Translations under genes and position numbers: made by a program
The notes under the pieces: generated by a model
Told to the model about the DNA's origin: nothing
The model's database searches: none
What the model saw: the letters and a program-made list of their open reading frames with translations, nothing else
Assembly: GCF_016862175.1 (NCBI RefSeq)
Contig: NZ_BOML01000050.1
Span: 62,001 to 126,000 of the forward strand
DNA: 64,000 bases
From: Paractinoplanes durhamensis
GTDB taxonomy: Bacteria; Actinomycetota; Actinomycetes; Mycobacteriales; Micromonosporaceae
Direction: 5' to 3'
Shown: piece by piece, positions 8,391 through 19,166 of the stretch
Position numbering within the stretch: the first letter of the stretch is position 1
How the letters are laid out: each line of letters opens with the position of its first letter

Positions 8391-10201
8391 ATGAGCCGGT
8401 ATGTCGTCGTCGGAGCCGGCGCGGTCGGTGCCTCGATCGCCGCCGAGTTGCACCGGGCCGGAATCGACACGCTGCTGGTCGCGCGGGGCGGGCAACTCAC
8501 CGCCCTGCGGGAGAACGGCCTGCTTTACGTACGCCCGGACGGCGAGCACCGGCTACGCCTGCCGGTCGCGGCCGGGCCGGACGAGGTGGACCTCGCCGAC
8601 GACGACGTGCTGATCCTGGCCACCAAGACCCAGGACACCGAAGCTGCCGTACGCCGATGGGCGTGGCGCCCGGTGAAGCGGTCCGACGGCACCACCGGCA
8701 CCGCCGCCACCGATCTGCCGGTGGTGACCCTGCAGAACGGCCTCGACAGCGAACGGATCGCGCTGCGCTCGTTCGCCCAGGTCGTCGGCGGTGTGGTGTG
8801 GATCCCGGCGACCTTCGTGGTGCCCGGCGAGGTGATCAACCACGGCGCCCCGGTCCCGGCCGTGCTGTGGCTCGGCCGCTACCCGGGCGGCCCGTCCGCG
8901 GTCGCCGACCGGATCGCCGGCGACCTGCGCACGGCCGGCTTCACCACGCACACCATCGACGACATCACCGCGCACAAGGCCACCAAGCTGATCGGCAACC
9001 TGGTCAACGGCCTGGACGCGCTGTACCCGCCGAGCGAGCTGCGCGATGCCGCCGTGGCCACGCTGCGCGACGAGGCGCGCGCCGTCTACGCGGCCGCCGG
9101 CATCGTGCCCGCCACCTCGAACCCGGGCGACTTCCGGCTCGCCGAGATCCCCGGCCGGCCCCGCGGCGGGAACTCGACCTGGCAGAGCCTCGCCCGCTCC
9201 GGCGACTCCGAGATCGAATTCCTGAACGGCGAGATCGTCCTGCTGGGCCGCCTGCACGGGGTGGACACGCCGGCCAACGCCGCGGTCCAGGCCCGGCTGC
9301 ACCGGGCGGTCGCCGAGGGCACCCGCCCCTGGTCGCTGGACGACGCCGACCTGGCCGCCACCGTCGCGGTCCGGGAGCCGGTGCTGATCGGGGCGGCCGA
9401 GGTCTACCGCCGGGTGGCCGAACCGGAGCCGCCGGTGCTGCTCGACGTGCGCTGGGCGCTCGGCGACCCGCACGGCGCCGAGCACTACCGGGCCGGCCAC
9501 CTGCCCGGCGCCGTCTACGTCGACCTGGACACCGAGCTGTCCGGCCCGCACTCCCCCGGCGCCGGCCGGCATCCGCTGCCGTCCGTCGGTCAACTGCAGG
9601 AGGCGGCCCGCCGCTGGGGCATCACCGCCGAGCGCGGCGTGGTGGTCTACGACAACACCGGCGGTCTCGCCGCGGCCCGGGCCTGGTGGCTGCTGCGCTG
9701 GGCCGGCGTGCCGGGCGTGCGCATCCTCGACGGCGGGCTGGCCGCCTGGCGCGCGGCCGGGTATGCCGAAGGCACCGGGGAAGCCCGCCCGCAGCCGGCC
9801 AGCGACATCGTCCTCGACGGCGGGCACCTGCCCACCCTCACCGCCGACGAAGCCGCCGCGCTGCCCGCGGCCGGCACCCTCCTCGATGCCCGGGCGGCCG
9901 AGCGTTACCGCGGCGACGTCGAGCCGATCGACCCGCGGGCCGGGCACATCCCCGGCGCGGTCAGCGCGCCCACCGGCGGGAACCTCCAAGATGGCGTGCC
10001 GCTGTTCAAGACCGCCGAGCAGCTGCGCGAACGGTTCGCCGGGGTGACCGGGCCGGTCGGCGTGTACTGCGGGTCCGGGGTCACCGCGGCCCACGAGATC
10101 GCCGCGCTCGCCGTGGCCGGCATCGACGCCGCCCTCTACCCCGGCTCCTGGTCGGCCTGGTCCGCCGATCCCGAGCGCCCGGCGGCCACCGGCGACCAGC
10201 C

Positions 10202-10205
<4 letters not shown>
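8391..10205 (+). CDS. Ketopantoate-reductase-like / tandem rhodanese fusion protein
   Basis: One uninterrupted 604-residue frame joins two enzymes. Residues 1 to about 320 are a ketopantoate reductase (ApbA/PanE)-type NADP oxidoreductase. The Rossmann motif is VVGAGAVGASIAAEL, VTLQNGLDSERI follows, and HKATKLIGNLVN supplies the catalytic Lys region. Residues about 330-604 are a two-domain sulfurtransferase of the thiosulfate/3-mercaptopyruvate type. The first rhodanese domain lacks the active Cys (VVVYDNTGG), while the second carries CGSGVTAAHE, the 3-mercaptopyruvate-type active loop. The product is presumably cytosolic. It overlaps the downstream flavin oxidase by GTGA and is divergent from LysR. 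The fusion suggests a pathway linking a 2-oxo acid reduction with sulfur transfer. The substrates are unknown. Confidence 0.88.
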
Positions 10206-11569
<1,364 letters not shown>

Positions 11570-11573
11570 CGCC

Positions 11574-14540
11574 TCAGCGGATGGCTCGCAGGGTTCGGCG
11601 GCCGGCCAGGACGGCCACGCCGGCGAGGATCAGGAAGGCCGCCGCGGCGGCGCCGAGCATCGTGGTCGGGCGCGGTGCGGACGGCAGGGGCAGGGCCGGT
11701 GGGGTCAGGCCGGCCAGCGGCAGGGCCCAACCGGTCAGGCGCCAGCCCAGCAGGGCGATCGCGGTGCCGGCCAGCACGGCCGCGCCGACCAGCACCGGGT
11801 AGGTCCACAGCGTCGCCCGGCGGACCGCCGAACGGGCCAGGCCCTGACCCCGCAGCGCGGTCAGGTCCTCGATCCGGCGGGCCCGGTCCACCGCCGCCGC
11901 CAGGATCAAGGCGCCGGCCGCGAGGGCCACGGCCAGGCCGGCGACGATGACGTAGAACCACAGGGCGAGGGCCGGGCCCTGCTTGTCCAGCTGGGATCGG
12001 ACCTGGTCGGCCCGGATGTCGGAGGTGACCACCAGGCCCTGGTCGCGTAGCCGGGTCAGGACGTCGGCCGGAGCCGCCGGAGCGAGCCAGACCTGGGCGG
12101 TCGTGCTCGGGTCGGCGTCGGTCGAGGCCCGGTCGGCGTAGTCGAGGTCGGTCAGCACGGCCGGTGCGCCGAGGCCGGGCACGGCGGCGATCCGGGCCTT
12201 CTCGGCGATCGGCTGGGCACGGCCGTCGAGGCCCAGCACGGTGGGCCGGACCGCGTCGCCGGCGATGGCCACCGGCAGCGGGTCCGGCACGTCGGCGGGC
12301 TGCAGGAACATGCCGTCGGGGAGCCCGTTCAGGGAGGTGATCTCGGCCTGCACGCCGTCGGCGGCATCGGTCAGTTCGCCGCCGGCGCTGAGACGCCAAC
12401 GACCGGTCAGCGCGTGCACGGTGAAGCGGCCGGTCAGGTCGAGCGAACCCTGCCGGCCGGCGATCTGCAGCGCCTTGAGCCGGCAGCCGTCGGCGCAGGC
12501 GGGGGCGTCGAAGGCGTACGCGTGCCGGCCGCCCTGGAACTCCCCGAGCTCGACCTTCAGGTCGGCCGGGCCGCCGACCGGCGCCAGCGTCACGGTGGCC
12601 AGCAGCGGTTTGCCGGCGGTCAGCCCGGCCGCGGTCATGTCGAGGCTGAGCCGGGCACCGCGCAGAACGACCGGCGCCCCGGCCGCCGGTTGCAGATCGC
12701 GCAGGTCAGGAACGGCGCCACCCCAGTTCGCGACCGCCTTGAGGCCGCGGACGTCGACCGCCAGGACCGGCGGCTGGTCCTTCGACGCAGGCAGCCGGAC
12801 CACGGCCATCGCGAACGCTCCGGTCGCGTCGACCGCGTGCACGGCGGACAGCAGGCCCTGCCGGCTGACCGGCCCGACCGCGACCACCCGGGCCGCGCCG
12901 GTGCCGACCCCGGCCTGCACCTCCCGGCCGCGGGCACCGACGTCGACCGCGCAGGCCGCGTAGCCGACGACCGCGACGGCCGCGGTGAGCAGCGCGAACA
13001 GCCGGGCCCCGCCGGGCCGGCGGGAGAGCTGGAAGGCGGCGACCGCGGCGGCGAGGCGGCCGTCGCGGAGCTGCCGGCGGGCGAAGACGGTGGCCCACGG
13101 CAGCAGCAGCCGGGCGGCGACGAGGGCGGCGGCGACCAGGACGAGGCCGGTGGCGAAGGTGCCGACCCCGTCCAGGCCGCCGTCGCTGACGATCAGCTGG
13201 AGGACGGCCACCACGGCCAGCAGCACCACCACGGCTTCGGCCGCGATCGCGGAGGCGACCCGGGCCTGCGGTGGCACCCGGCGCAGCAGTTCGGCGACCG
13301 GGCGGCCGAGCTGGCGGCGTTCGGCCAGCAGCGCGGTGACCACGGCGGCCAGCGCGGCGACCGGCGCCCAGCGCAGGGCGGCCAGGCCGGGGTCGGCGCC
13401 GAGGCCGGGGAACCGCCAGGCGGCGAACGCGTCCACGATGAGCTGGCCCGCGACGCAGCCGAGGATGGTGCCGGCCAGGATCGCGACCAGGTTCTCGCCG
13501 GTGGCCAGCCACCAGCGCTGGCCCCAGCGGGCGCCGCGCAGCGCGACCACGGCCAACTCGGGGCGGCGGCCCTCGGTGCCGTAGCCGACCGCCAGGTAGA
13601 TGGTGAGGCAGGCGAGCAGGACCAGGCTGACGGCCAGGACCGGGACGATGCGGTGGGCGGCGGAACGGCCGGCGTCGATCCGGGTGAGCAGGTCGGGGAT
13701 GCCGGTGTCCACCTCCAGGCCGGTGCCGAGAGCGGTGGCCCGGGCCTGCACCCGGGCCAGCCCGTCGCGGACGGCGGGGAGCCGGTCGACGGTCAGCGCG
13801 CCGGGGCCGGTGCTGCCGTCCAGGCTGAGCTCGACGGCGCCGTGGTCCATGCCGGTCAGCGAGGCGTTGGTGACGAACGCGGGCTCGCCGGCCCGGCCGC
13901 CGGTGTCGGCGCCGAAGTAGTTGTGCCGCCCCCAGTAGGCGTCGCCGGCGTCGGTGGCGTGGTAGACGCCGGTGATCAGGAACCGTTTGGGGGTGCCGTC
14001 CGCGACGAACGCGGCGACCCGCGGGTCGGAGTTGTAGAAGGCGTACTGCAGGGTGATCTCGTCGCCGGGGGCGAGGTGCCGGCGCTGCGCGGTCTGCTCG
14101 CCGATGACCACGTCGGACTCGCCGATGATGCAGCGCCCGGCGGTCATGGTGAGGTGCGCGCAGGCGTCCTGGCGGTAGACGAACCGGGTGCGGATCTTGT
14201 CGGTCGGTTCGACGCCGAGGGTGGCGTACTCGGCGGCGTACACGTAGTCGAAGCCGGGGATGGCGGCCAGCGACGAGCCGGTCTCGGTCAGCTTGACGTC
14301 GGCCTTGACCGCGTCGGGGTTGGACTTGCCGGGGCGCGGGTCGTGCTGGCGGGCGATCAGGGTGAGGCTGCGGGAGGCGGCGTCGGCGGTGGCGACCTGA
14401 CCGGCGGCGACGGCCCGGTCGGCGGCGCGCAGGTAGGCGGGGGCGGCCACCGCGGCGGCCACCCCGAACATGGTGAGCAGAGCGAGGGTGACGGCCTGGC
14501 CGCGGCGGGTCCACACCATGGCCAGGACGAGGGCGATCAT
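11574..14540 (-). CDS. Large FtsX-like ABC permease (second of a pair)
   Basis: A 988-residue membrane protein of the FtsX/MacB-permease superfamily. The first membrane helix is in MIALVLAMVWTRRGQAV, followed by a large extracytoplasmic domain. A block of membrane segments lies near residues 280-480, a second extracytoplasmic domain follows, and the protein closes with helices ending in AGRRTLRAIR. The double layout (two FtsX-like modules in one chain) is typical of actinobacterial giant permeases. The ATG overlaps the stop of the upstream permease (ATGA), so the two are probably made together as a heterodimer. No ATP-binding partner is encoded next to them. The cargo is unknown; the family extrudes lipids, peptides or lipoproteins or acts as a mechanotransmitter. 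Confidence 0.87.
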   Translation of the reverse strand: MIALVLAMVWTRRGQAVTLALLTMFGVAAAVAAPAYLRAADRAVAAGQVATADAASRSLTLIARQHDPRPGKSNPDAVKADVKLTETGSSLAAIPGFDYVYAAEYATLGVEPTDKIRTRFVYRQDACAHLTMTAGRCIIGESDVVIGEQTAQRRHLAPGDEITLQYAFYNSDPRVAAFVADGTPKRFLITGVYHATDAGDAYWGRHNYFGADTGGRAGEPAFVTNASLTGMDHGAVELSLDGSTGPGALTVDRLPAVRDGLARVQARATALGTGLEVDTGIPDLLTRIDAGRSAAHRIVPVLAVSLVLLACLTIYLAVGYGTEGRRPELAVVALRGARWGQRWWLATGENLVAILAGTILGCVAGQLIVDAFAAWRFPGLGADPGLAALRWAPVAALAAVVTALLAERRQLGRPVAELLRRVPPQARVASAIAAEAVVVLLAVVAVLQLIVSDGGLDGVGTFATGLVLVAAALVAARLLLPWATVFARRQLRDGRLAAAVAAFQLSRRPGGARLFALLTAAVAVVGYAACAVDVGARGREVQAGVGTGAARVVAVGPVSRQGLLSAVHAVDATGAFAMAVVRLPASKDQPPVLAVDVRGLKAVANWGGAVPDLRDLQPAAGAPVVLRGARLSLDMTAAGLTAGKPLLATVTLAPVGGPADLKVELGEFQGGRHAYAFDAPACADGCRLKALQIAGRQGSLDLTGRFTVHALTGRWRLSAGGELTDAADGVQAEITSLNGLPDGMFLQPADVPDPLPVAIAGDAVRPTVLGLDGRAQPIAEKARIAAVPGLGAPAVLTDLDYADRASTDADPSTTAQVWLAPAAPADVLTRLRDQGLVVTSDIRADQVRSQLDKQGPALALWFYVIVAGLAVALAAGALILAAAVDRARRIEDLTALRGQGLARSAVRRATLWTYPVLVGAAVLAGTAIALLGWRLTGWALPLAGLTPPALPLPSAPRPTTMLGAAAAAFLILAGVAVLAGRRTLRAIR

Positions 14541-17494
14541 CGGGCACCCCCGCGCAGGCCGCGCACGGACAGCCGGCCGGCCAGGGCGAAGACGGCCAGG
14601 CCGATGCCGGCCGCGGCCGCGAGGACCGGGGCGCTGAGCACGCCCGGTGGCGGGATCACCCGCCAGCCGTCCGGGAACGGCGGCGCGGTGACCGCGGCCA
14701 GGGGCCGGGCGACGGCCGTGGCAAGCAGGCCGCCGGCGACGCCGAAGACGATCAGCGCGGCGGTGCCCGCATAGCCGGCGGTCAGCGCCCGGCCGGTGTC
14801 GAGGCCCTGGGTGCGCAGGGCGCGGAGCATGGCCAGTTGCGGTTCGCGTTCGGCCGCGGCGACCACGCCGATCATCGCGGCCGCGACGACCAGGGCCAGG
14901 CCCGCGGCGAGCAGGCCGAACGACGAGGTGATGACCCGGCCCTGGGCGGCGAGGGCGGTGCTGCGGGCGGCGGCGGTGCGATCGGCGAGGACGGTCAGGC
15001 CGTTGTCGCGCAGCGCGTCGATCAGTGCCGGTCCGGCGCCGGGGGCGAGCCAGACCTGGAAGGTGCCGCCGAGGTCGGCGTCGCCGGCCACCCGGCGGGC
15101 GGCGTCCAGGTCGGTCAGCAGGCCCTCCCGGCCGAGGACCGGCAGGACGGCGGTGGCGGCCGCGACCCGCACCGGGGTGGTGGTGCCGCCGAAGCGCCCG
15201 GACATGGCGTCGTCGAAGCGCCACTGGTCGGGCCGGGTGCCGGCCACCACGACCGGCACCGGCAGGGGCGCGTCCACGGCGTACACCTCGGTGCCGTTGG
15301 TGCCGTCGGCCCGGAGCGCGAGGCCGGCCGGTGTGCCGGACATCCGGGCGACGACGCCGGTGAAGCCGGCCCGCCAGCGGCTCACCTCGGCCATCCGGGC
15401 GCTGTCGAGCACCACCGCCATCGGCGACTGCTGGCCCACCGATCGGATCGTCAGCCCGCCCGCGCCCGGGAACAGCTGCCACCCGACCAGCCGGCAGCCG
15501 GGGGCGACGGCACAGCTCGGCACCGCAACGGTCGCCGTCTGCGGCCCGGGGCGCAGGCCTCGGAACTCCACCCGGAACCCGTCGCCGGTGCCCTCGTGCT
15601 GCAGGATCGCGCCGAGCAGGGCCGGCCCGCCCGCGTTGCGGGTCAGCGCGACGGCGAGGGTCGTCCCGGTGATCAGCGGCGCCGCGGGTGGCAGGTGGAC
15701 GGCCGCGACGGCGTCCGGCAGGGCGGTCACCGGCCCGTATTCCGGCCGCCACCGGGCGATGGCGGCGAGCCGGGAGCTGTCCACCGCGAGGACCGGCGGC
15801 TCGGCGGTGGTGTCGACGACCACGGCCATCGCCTGTGTGCCGTCGGGGTCGGCGCGGCGGACGGCGTACTCGAGGGCGGTCCGGGATGCGGCGGCCACGG
15901 TGAGCACCCGGGCGGCGCCGAGTTCGACGTCGGCGCGGTCAGCGCGTTCCGAACGCCCGGCGGCGAGCCCGCCGGTGGTCAGCGCGAGCAGCGCGACCGC
16001 CACCACGAGCAGCGCGAACACCCGGTCGGTGCCGGGCTGGCGGGAGATCTGCACGGCGGTCAGCCCGAGCCGCAGCCGCCCGGCCCGCAGGGCCGCCCCG
16101 CCGATCCGGTCGGCGACCCAACGCAGGAAACGGGCCAGCAGCAGCCCGACGGCGAGGGCGACGAGCCCGGGCGCGGCGACGCCGAGGCCGCTGTCCGGGC
16201 CGCCGGTGCGCGCCTGGTAGACCGCGCCGGCCGCCAGGGCCACGAAGAACACGTCGACGAACCGGGACCGCCAGTCCCGGCGGGCCCCGGACACCCGCTG
16301 CAGCAGGACCACGACCGGCGCCCGCTGGGCGATCCCGTCCACCCCGGTGAGCACGAGCAGCCCGATCAGCTCGACGACCAGGATCGCCGCCACCGACACC
16401 AGCAGCGCCAGCCACCATTCGGCCCGGACCGGCAGCTCCCCGGCGATCAGCCGGGCGGCGGCGATCCCGGCCGGCAGCCCGGCGGCCGCGCCGATCGCCA
16501 GCGGCACCACGTGCTGCCCGGCGGCCAGCCGCAGCAGTCCGCCGCCGGTGGTGCCGCGCAGCTTGAGCAGCCCGGCGTCGGCCCGCCGGTCGCGCCCGGT
16601 CAGCCGGCCGGCCAGCCCGAGCGCGAACCAGGCCAGCACCAGCACCTGGGCCAGCGCGACCAGCACCCCGACGATGACCGTGCGCCGGTCGGCGAGGACC
16701 GCGTCGAACAACTCGCCGGTCGGGTTGTCCAGGTCGAGCTGGGCGGCGGCGAACCGCGGGCCGGCCGCGTTGAGCACCCCGTTGAGGTCGTAGTTGTTGT
16801 CGCCGCGCAGCAGGGCGAGCGGCACCGGCGTCGCGACCGACAGGGTGGGCCGGCCCAGCTGCGGCGAGCTGAACGCGGACAGCGTGGTGAAGACCGGATC
16901 GAGGTCGCCCTGGGCGCGGAACAGCGGGTCGGTCCAGTACGGCCCGGCCGCGTCGGTCACCACGTACACCCCGGCCACCCGCAGCTGCAGCGGCCCGACC
17001 GCGCCGTCCGGGCGTACCTCGAAGGTGTCCCCGGTCTTGAGCCCGATCCGCCGGGACACGTCGGCGCTGATCGCCACACTGTCGGGAGTGGACGGGCACG
17101 CGCCGGTCAGGCGCACGTGGGCGCAGAAGTCGTCGCGGTAGGCGACCGCCATGCCGGTCCGGGCCGACCCGTGCGGCACGTCGGTGTAGAAGGTGTCCTG
17201 CGCGGCCCCGAGGATCGGCGTGACGCCGGGCAGCGGGAGCAGGTCGCGGGTGGTGGCGGCGAGCGCGTCGAGGGCCGCCCGCGGGTCGCTCACCGCGGCG
17301 CCGTCCTGGTGCACGGTGATGACCTGCTCGGCGGCGGGCCGGGAGGTCACCTCGGCGCCGGCGGCGCGGGAGGCGACGGTCAGGCCGTAGACGGTGCCGG
17401 CGGTGGCGGCGGCCGCGGCGAGCGCGGCCAGGAGGGTGAGCAGGGCCGCCTGGGTGGTGCGGCGCCGCACGGCACCCCAGCTCACGAAGTACAT
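14537..17494 (-). CDS. Large FtsX-like ABC permease (first of a pair)
   Basis: A 985-residue permease with the same architecture as its downstream partner. It has an N-terminal helix (TTQAALLTLLAALAAAAATA), a large outer domain, a middle block of hydrophobic helices from about residue 270 to 500, a second outer domain and C-terminal helices. It starts 21 bp after the stop of the ECF sigma factor gene on the same strand, so YCII protein, sigma factor and both permeases may form one transcript. No Walker A or ABC signature occurs in either permease or in neighbouring genes, so an ATPase must come from elsewhere or the pair works without one. The substrate cannot be inferred. Confidence 0.87.
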   Translation of the reverse strand: MYFVSWGAVRRRTTQAALLTLLAALAAAAATAGTVYGLTVASRAAGAEVTSRPAAEQVITVHQDGAAVSDPRAALDALAATTRDLLPLPGVTPILGAAQDTFYTDVPHGSARTGMAVAYRDDFCAHVRLTGACPSTPDSVAISADVSRRIGLKTGDTFEVRPDGAVGPLQLRVAGVYVVTDAAGPYWTDPLFRAQGDLDPVFTTLSAFSSPQLGRPTLSVATPVPLALLRGDNNYDLNGVLNAAGPRFAAAQLDLDNPTGELFDAVLADRRTVIVGVLVALAQVLVLAWFALGLAGRLTGRDRRADAGLLKLRGTTGGGLLRLAAGQHVVPLAIGAAAGLPAGIAAARLIAGELPVRAEWWLALLVSVAAILVVELIGLLVLTGVDGIAQRAPVVVLLQRVSGARRDWRSRFVDVFFVALAAGAVYQARTGGPDSGLGVAAPGLVALAVGLLLARFLRWVADRIGGAALRAGRLRLGLTAVQISRQPGTDRVFALLVVAVALLALTTGGLAAGRSERADRADVELGAARVLTVAAASRTALEYAVRRADPDGTQAMAVVVDTTAEPPVLAVDSSRLAAIARWRPEYGPVTALPDAVAAVHLPPAAPLITGTTLAVALTRNAGGPALLGAILQHEGTGDGFRVEFRGLRPGPQTATVAVPSCAVAPGCRLVGWQLFPGAGGLTIRSVGQQSPMAVVLDSARMAEVSRWRAGFTGVVARMSGTPAGLALRADGTNGTEVYAVDAPLPVPVVVAGTRPDQWRFDDAMSGRFGGTTTPVRVAAATAVLPVLGREGLLTDLDAARRVAGDADLGGTFQVWLAPGAGPALIDALRDNGLTVLADRTAAARSTALAAQGRVITSSFGLLAAGLALVVAAAMIGVVAAAEREPQLAMLRALRTQGLDTGRALTAGYAGTAALIVFGVAGGLLATAVARPLAAVTAPPFPDGWRVIPPPGVLSAPVLAAAAGIGLAVFALAGRLSVRGLRGGAR

Positions 17495-17515
17495 CCGGCC
17501 CCGTTTCCCCGTGTG

Positions 17516-18673
17516 TCACCGCAACCGTGCGGCCCGCATCGTCAGGTACCGCCGCTCGGGCAGGCTGCTGGTTCGGGCCGCCGCGGCAGCGTACAACCGC
17601 GCGGCCGTCGATGGGTCCCCCGCCTGTTCGTGCAGGTGCGCGCGGACCGCGTCGAGGCGGTGATGGCCGGCGAGCCGGTCGCCGAGTTCGTCCAGCATCG
17701 CCAGCCCGGCGGCCGGCCCGTCGACCATGGCCACCGCCACCGCCCGGTTGAGCGCGACGACCGGATTGCCGCCGACCCGTTCGAGCAGGCCGTAGAGGGC
17801 GGCGATCTGCGGCCAGTCGGTCGTCGCGAACGACAGCGCCCGGCAGTGCAGGGCCGCGATCGCCGCCTGCAGCTGATATTCGCCGATCGTGCCCTGCGTG
17901 ACCGCCGCGTCCAGGATCGCGGTCCCTTCGAAGATCAAGGACCGGTCCCATTGCGTACGGTCCTGCTCCTCCAGCGGCACCAGATCGCCGGTGGGTGACA
18001 CCCGGGCCGGCCGGCGCGCGTCGGTGAGCAGCATCAACGCGAGCAGCGCCGCACTCTCGGCGTCCACGTGACAGATCTGGCGGGCCAGCCGGATCGCCTC
18101 GGCCGACAGCTCGACCCGATGCAGCGCCGGGCCGCTGCTCACCGCGTACCCCTCATTGAAGATCAGGTAAAGCACCCGGCGGAGGGCGGAAAGGTCGGCC
18201 GAAGGCCCGAAGGGCCGGCCGCGCAGCTTCTGTTTGGCCCGGCTGATCCGCTGCGCCATCGTCGCCTCCGGCACCAGGAATGCCGCCGCGATCTCCGCCG
18301 TGGTCAGCCCGCCCGCGGCCCGCAGGGTCAGCGCGACCTGCGACTGCGGGGTGAGATCGGGATGGCAGCACATCATCAGCACGGTCAGCGTGTCGTCGGC
18401 CGGGTAGGCGTCGGCCGGCTGCTCCAACCGCGACGCCAGCTCTTCGCGCCGCCGCCGCGCTTCCTCGCCGCGCACGTGGTCGATGAGCTTGCGGGACGCC
18501 GTCCGCAGCAGCCACCCCCGCGGGTTGTCCGGGATGCCGCGCGAAGGCCAGTGCAGGTGGGCCGCGATCAGCGCCTCCTGCACCGCGTCCTCGGCGTCGG
18601 CGAACGACCCGCACCGCCGCGCGAGCACGCCCAGCACCGGCGGGGCGTGCTCGCGCAGCAACGCGTCGATCAC
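17516..18673 (-). CDS. ECF-type RNA polymerase sigma factor with C-terminal helical/TPR extension (ECF42-like)
   Basis: A 385-residue sigma-70 family factor, longer than classical ECF factors. Region 2 is near residues 10-75 (FADAEDAVQEALIAAHLHWP, RGWLLRTASRKLIDHVRG). Region 4 is near residues 115-170 (TTAEIAAAFLVPEATMAQRI). A helical C-terminal extension resembling a TPR domain follows (NEGYAVSSGP, LALMLLTDARRPAR). This architecture with a neighbouring YCII gene is the hallmark of the ECF42 group. The GTG start overlaps the YCII stop (GTGA). There is no anti-sigma factor gene, in line with the idea that the extension itself controls activity. Targets are probably local, perhaps including the permease pair downstream. 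Confidence 0.92.
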   Translation of the reverse strand: MIDALLREHAPPVLGVLARRCGSFADAEDAVQEALIAAHLHWPSRGIPDNPRGWLLRTASRKLIDHVRGEEARRRREELASRLEQPADAYPADDTLTVLMMCCHPDLTPQSQVALTLRAAGGLTTAEIAAAFLVPEATMAQRISRAKQKLRGRPFGPSADLSALRRVLYLIFNEGYAVSSGPALHRVELSAEAIRLARQICHVDAESAALLALMLLTDARRPARVSPTGDLVPLEEQDRTQWDRSLIFEGTAILDAAVTQGTIGEYQLQAAIAALHCRALSFATTDWPQIAALYGLLERVGGNPVVALNRAVAVAMVDGPAAGLAMLDELGDRLAGHHRLDAVRAHLHEQAGDPSTAARLYAAAAARTSSLPERRYLTMRAARLR

Positions 18674-19080
18674 GCGCCCATGGCCTCGAAGTCGGCGCTG
18701 TCCATCACCCGGCGGATCGTGATCGGCTGCCGCAGCGGTACTCCGCCCGGCCCCGGCACCGCGGAGACCAGCGCGGCGATCTCGATCGCCCGTGCCTCCG
18801 ACTCCACCTCGACGATCTGGAAGCCGGCCAGGATCTCCTTCGCCTCGGCGAACGGCCCGTCGGACACGATCGGCGCCGACGCACCGTCGCCGATGACCTG
18901 TTTGCCGTGCACCGGCGGGGTCAGCGCTTCCATCCCGACCAGCTCGCCGCTCTCGGCGAGCGCCTTGTTGAGAGCGCCGTAGTAGTCCATGTGGGCGGTG
19001 ATCTCGGCCGGTTTCCACTCGTCCATCGGGGTGGCGTCGTCGCCCGGGCGGTAGTCGACAATCAGCAGGTAGCGCGGCAT
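18670..19080 (-). CDS. YCII-related (DGPF-domain) protein
   Basis: A 136-residue ferredoxin-like-fold protein of the YCII/DGPF family. The signature DGPFAEAKEILAGFQI is at about residues 90-105, and the opening MPRYLLIVDYRPGDD is the typical first strand. An excellent ribosome site (GAGGAGG) precedes the ATG. It is the first gene before the ECF sigma factor, with a GTGA overlap, matching the conserved YCII-ECF42 pairing of actinobacteria. Its biochemical activity is not established in the family; a small-molecule binding or enzymatic role has been proposed. Its promoter region faces that of the oxidoreductase at 19167. Confidence 0.93.
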   Translation of the reverse strand: MPRYLLIVDYRPGDDATPMDEWKPAEITAHMDYYGALNKALAESGELVGMEALTPPVHGKQVIGDGASAPIVSDGPFAEAKEILAGFQIVEVESEARAIEIAALVSAVPGPGGVPLRQPITIRRVMDSADFEAMGA

Positions 19081-19166
19081 GTGATTCCTCCTCGATCGGA
19101 TCCTCTACCCCGGGAACGAAGCTGAGCCGCCCCCCTCGACATGATCACGTGGATTAAGTTGCGGGT

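Noticed and set aside
7391..10201. A very long open frame continuing upstream of the GlcD-like enzyme
   Set aside because: Its upstream part is an Arg/Pro/Gly-rich shadow of the LysR and fusion genes. The real start is the GTG at 10202 overlapping the preceding stop.
18153..18614. Alternative frame inside the sigma factor gene
   Set aside because: Arg-rich shadow frame. The sigma region 2 and 4 motifs lie in the annotated frame.
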